Of a stretch of 64,000 nucleotides of DNA, positions 62,804 to 64,000 are shown piece by piece; within the stretch, counting starts at the first letter, position 1, and the number at the start of each line of letters is the position of its first letter. The notes beneath the pieces are model-generated. The model searched no databases. It saw nothing but the letters and a program-made list of their open reading frames with translations, and had not been told where the DNA came from. A program made the position numbers and the translations under genes. The stretch comes from Paracoccaceae bacterium (GTDB lineage Bacteria > Pseudomonadota > Alphaproteobacteria > Rhodobacterales > Rhodobacteraceae). Location of the stretch: NCBI GenBank assembly GCA_947504705.1, contig CANNIA010000006.1:62001-126000 (forward strand). Direction: 5' to 3'.

Positions 62804-63430
62804 TCAGGCGGCGGGGAAAGCCCGCGTCAACAGATCATAAGGGTGCTTCCAGTTGGGCAGAGCGGCGATCCGGTCCAGCCAGCGGTCGATGTTCGGCCAG
62901 TCCTTGCGGTCGAAACCAAAGGGCTCGGGGTAGTAAAGATAGCCGCAGCAGGACAGGTCGGCGATGGTGACGGCCTGGCCTGCAATCCAGTTCCGACCCT
63001 CCAGATGGTCGTTCAGGACCGTGTAGGCGGCCTTCAACCGCCCCTGCATGAACGGGATCACACCCTCGGGCCGCTTGTCGGGCGACAGGAAGTTCATCAG
63101 GAACCGGCAAGTGCCGACGACTGTCGAAAGCTTGTGGTTGTCCCAAAACAGCCAGCGCAACACTTCGCGCCGTTCGGCGGCTGACCGACCGCCGAGCTTG
63201 CCCGTCTTGGAGCTGATATAATCCAGGATCACACCGGACTGCGTCAGCGTGGTGTCGCCGTCCACCAAGACCGGCACTTCGCCCATCTCGTTGATCTGCT
63301 TGAACTCGAGCGATCGCGCCTCGCCCTTGAAGAAGTCGACAAAGATGGGCTCCCATTCCAGCCCGGCCATGTCCAGCGCCAAGGCGCATTTGTAGGCGTT
63401 TCCGCTTTCGCCGAAGCAGTAAAGTTTCAT
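62804..63430 (-). CDS. Glutathione S-transferase family protein
   Basis: 208 aa. N-terminal thioredoxin-like domain (MKLYCFGESGNAYKCALAL, then EVPVLVDGDTTLTQSGVILDY with the glutathione-binding Asp/Gln-Ser segment) and a C-terminal helical domain. The Ser in GESGNAYK is the likely active-site residue. ATG at 63430 has AAGGGAA upstream. It lies between acyl-CoA dehydrogenase and thiolase in the beta-oxidation cluster, a recurrent arrangement whose purpose is unknown. Confidence 0.88.
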   Translation of the reverse strand: MKLYCFGESGNAYKCALALDMAGLEWEPIFVDFFKGEARSLEFKQINEMGEVPVLVDGDTTLTQSGVILDYISSKTGKLGGRSAAERREVLRWLFWDNHKLSTVVGTCRFLMNFLSPDKRPEGVIPFMQGRLKAAYTVLNDHLEGRNWIAGQAVTIADLSCCGYLYYPEPFGFDRKDWPNIDRWLDRIAALPNWKHPYDLLTRAFPAA

Positions 63431-63466
63431 GGTCAATTCCCTTTTCTGATCGCCTGTCCCAGCAAC

Positions 63467-64000
63467 CTAGAACGCCTCGGCGGGAAGTGCCATGACCGGA
63501 TCGGCACCAGTTTCGATCCGCGCCAGATGCATGCTGCAGGCGGGCAGTTGCCGGGCCATGTAGAACCGGGCCGTGGCAAGCTTGGCCTCTAGGAAACCCC
63601 GGTCGCCCGCGCCCGCATCAAGGCCCGCATGGGCCGCCTTGGCGATCCGCACCCACATCAGGCCCAGACAGACATGCCCCATCATGTGCATGAAGTCATA
63701 GGACCCGGCCAGAGCGGCATTGGGGTTTTTCATCCCCTGAGCCATGAAGAACATGCCCGCCTGCTGCAATTGCTTGGACGCGGCCTTCAACGGCTCCACC
63801 AGATCAGCCATCCGCGCATCGGCGTCATGCGCCTTGCATTCGGCCTTCACCATTTCAAAGAACGCCATCACATGCTTGCCGCCATCGGCAGCCAGTTTGC
63901 GCCCCACAAGGTCCAGAGCCTGCACGCCGTTGGCACCTTCATAGATCATCGCGATCCGGGCATCGCGGACGAACTGGGACATGCCCTGTTCCTCGATATA
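63467..64000 (-). CDS. Acyl-CoA dehydrogenase, C-terminal part (5' end beyond the window)
   Basis: The last 177 codons; the gene continues past the right edge. The readable part begins [20 protein letters not shown] and has [21 protein letters not shown], typical of the long (about 590 aa) acyl-CoA dehydrogenases with an extra C-terminal helical domain, as in the 3-methylmercaptopropionyl-CoA dehydrogenase group. FAD-dependent first step of beta-oxidation. It is 36 bp upstream of the GST gene in the same direction and heads the cluster as seen here. Confidence 0.88.
   Translation of the reverse strand, partial: YIEEQGMSQFVRDARIAMIYEGANGVQALDLVGRKLAADGGKHVMAFFEMVKAECKAHDADARMADLVEPLKAASKQLQQAGMFFMAQGMKNPNAALAGSYDFMHMMGHVCLGLMWVRIAKAAHAGLDAGAGDRGFLEAKLATARFYMARQLPACSMHLARIETGADPVMALPAEAF

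Overview
The window is a high-GC, gene-dense alphaproteobacterial chromosome segment. It most resembles the Rhodobacterales (Rhodobacter/Tabrizicola/Gemmobacter-like), judging by several gene sets: nfu-tsaB-rimI, lgt-midA-pgeF, an Lrp regulator divergent from trxB, ialB, DUF2794 and a fadE-GST-thiolase-fadJ cluster. No rRNA, tRNA, CRISPR array, transposase or phage gene was recognised.

Region 1 (1-11.9 kb) is the most unusual part. It encodes two secreted metacaspase-like proteases (C14), a secreted chymotrypsin-fold zymogen, an HtrA/DegP-like protease with two PDZ domains, a patatin-like lipoprotein, one complete two-component system, and three related small secreted proteins with a shared C-terminal beta domain (one cut by the left edge). 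Three near-identical 17-bp palindromes (ATGAC-N7-GTCAT, at 63, 4144 and 9086) lie upstream of the transcription units. The locus therefore looks like a self-regulated envelope protease/lipase system.

Region 2 (11.9-16.6 kb) holds an MFS transporter, a GH13 alpha-glucosidase, and the housekeeping trio nfu, tsaB and rimI. Region 3 (16.7-22.4 kb) is a nucleoside uptake and salvage operon: a BMP-type binding protein, a double ATPase, two permeases and a purine nucleoside phosphorylase. Region 4 (22.4-29.7 kb) holds a TauE/TIGR02186 pair, ubiK, lgt-midA-pgeF, and an Lrp regulator divergent from trxB with a clear shared operator.

Region 5 (30.0-41.5 kb) is a galactoside catabolic cluster. An IclR regulator and an ABC ATPase lie on one strand. 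On the other are a binding protein, two permeases, a GH4 alpha-galactosidase-type enzyme, an SDR, KDGal kinase, KDPGal aldolase, an SMP-30 lactonase and a GH42 beta-galactosidase, mostly with overlapping start and stop codons. This fits oxidative (De Ley-Doudoroff) galactose breakdown; the galactonate dehydratase is not in the window.

Region 6 (41.4-57.3 kb) is mixed: eptA-dgkA lipid A modification, a UspA protein, a MATE pump with two thioesterases and a divergent MerR regulator, an AT-richer patch with repeats and a small membrane protein, a YcaQ-like glycosylase, a CPA2 antiporter, rlmN, ialB, asparaginase II, NlpC/P60, an M17 peptidase and a beta-carbonic anhydrase. Region 7 (57.3-64 kb) is a minus-strand fatty-acid beta-oxidation cluster (acyl-CoA dehydrogenase cut by the right edge, GST, thiolase, fadJ) interrupted by a small unknown gene and two cupin genes that together carry three related cupin modules.
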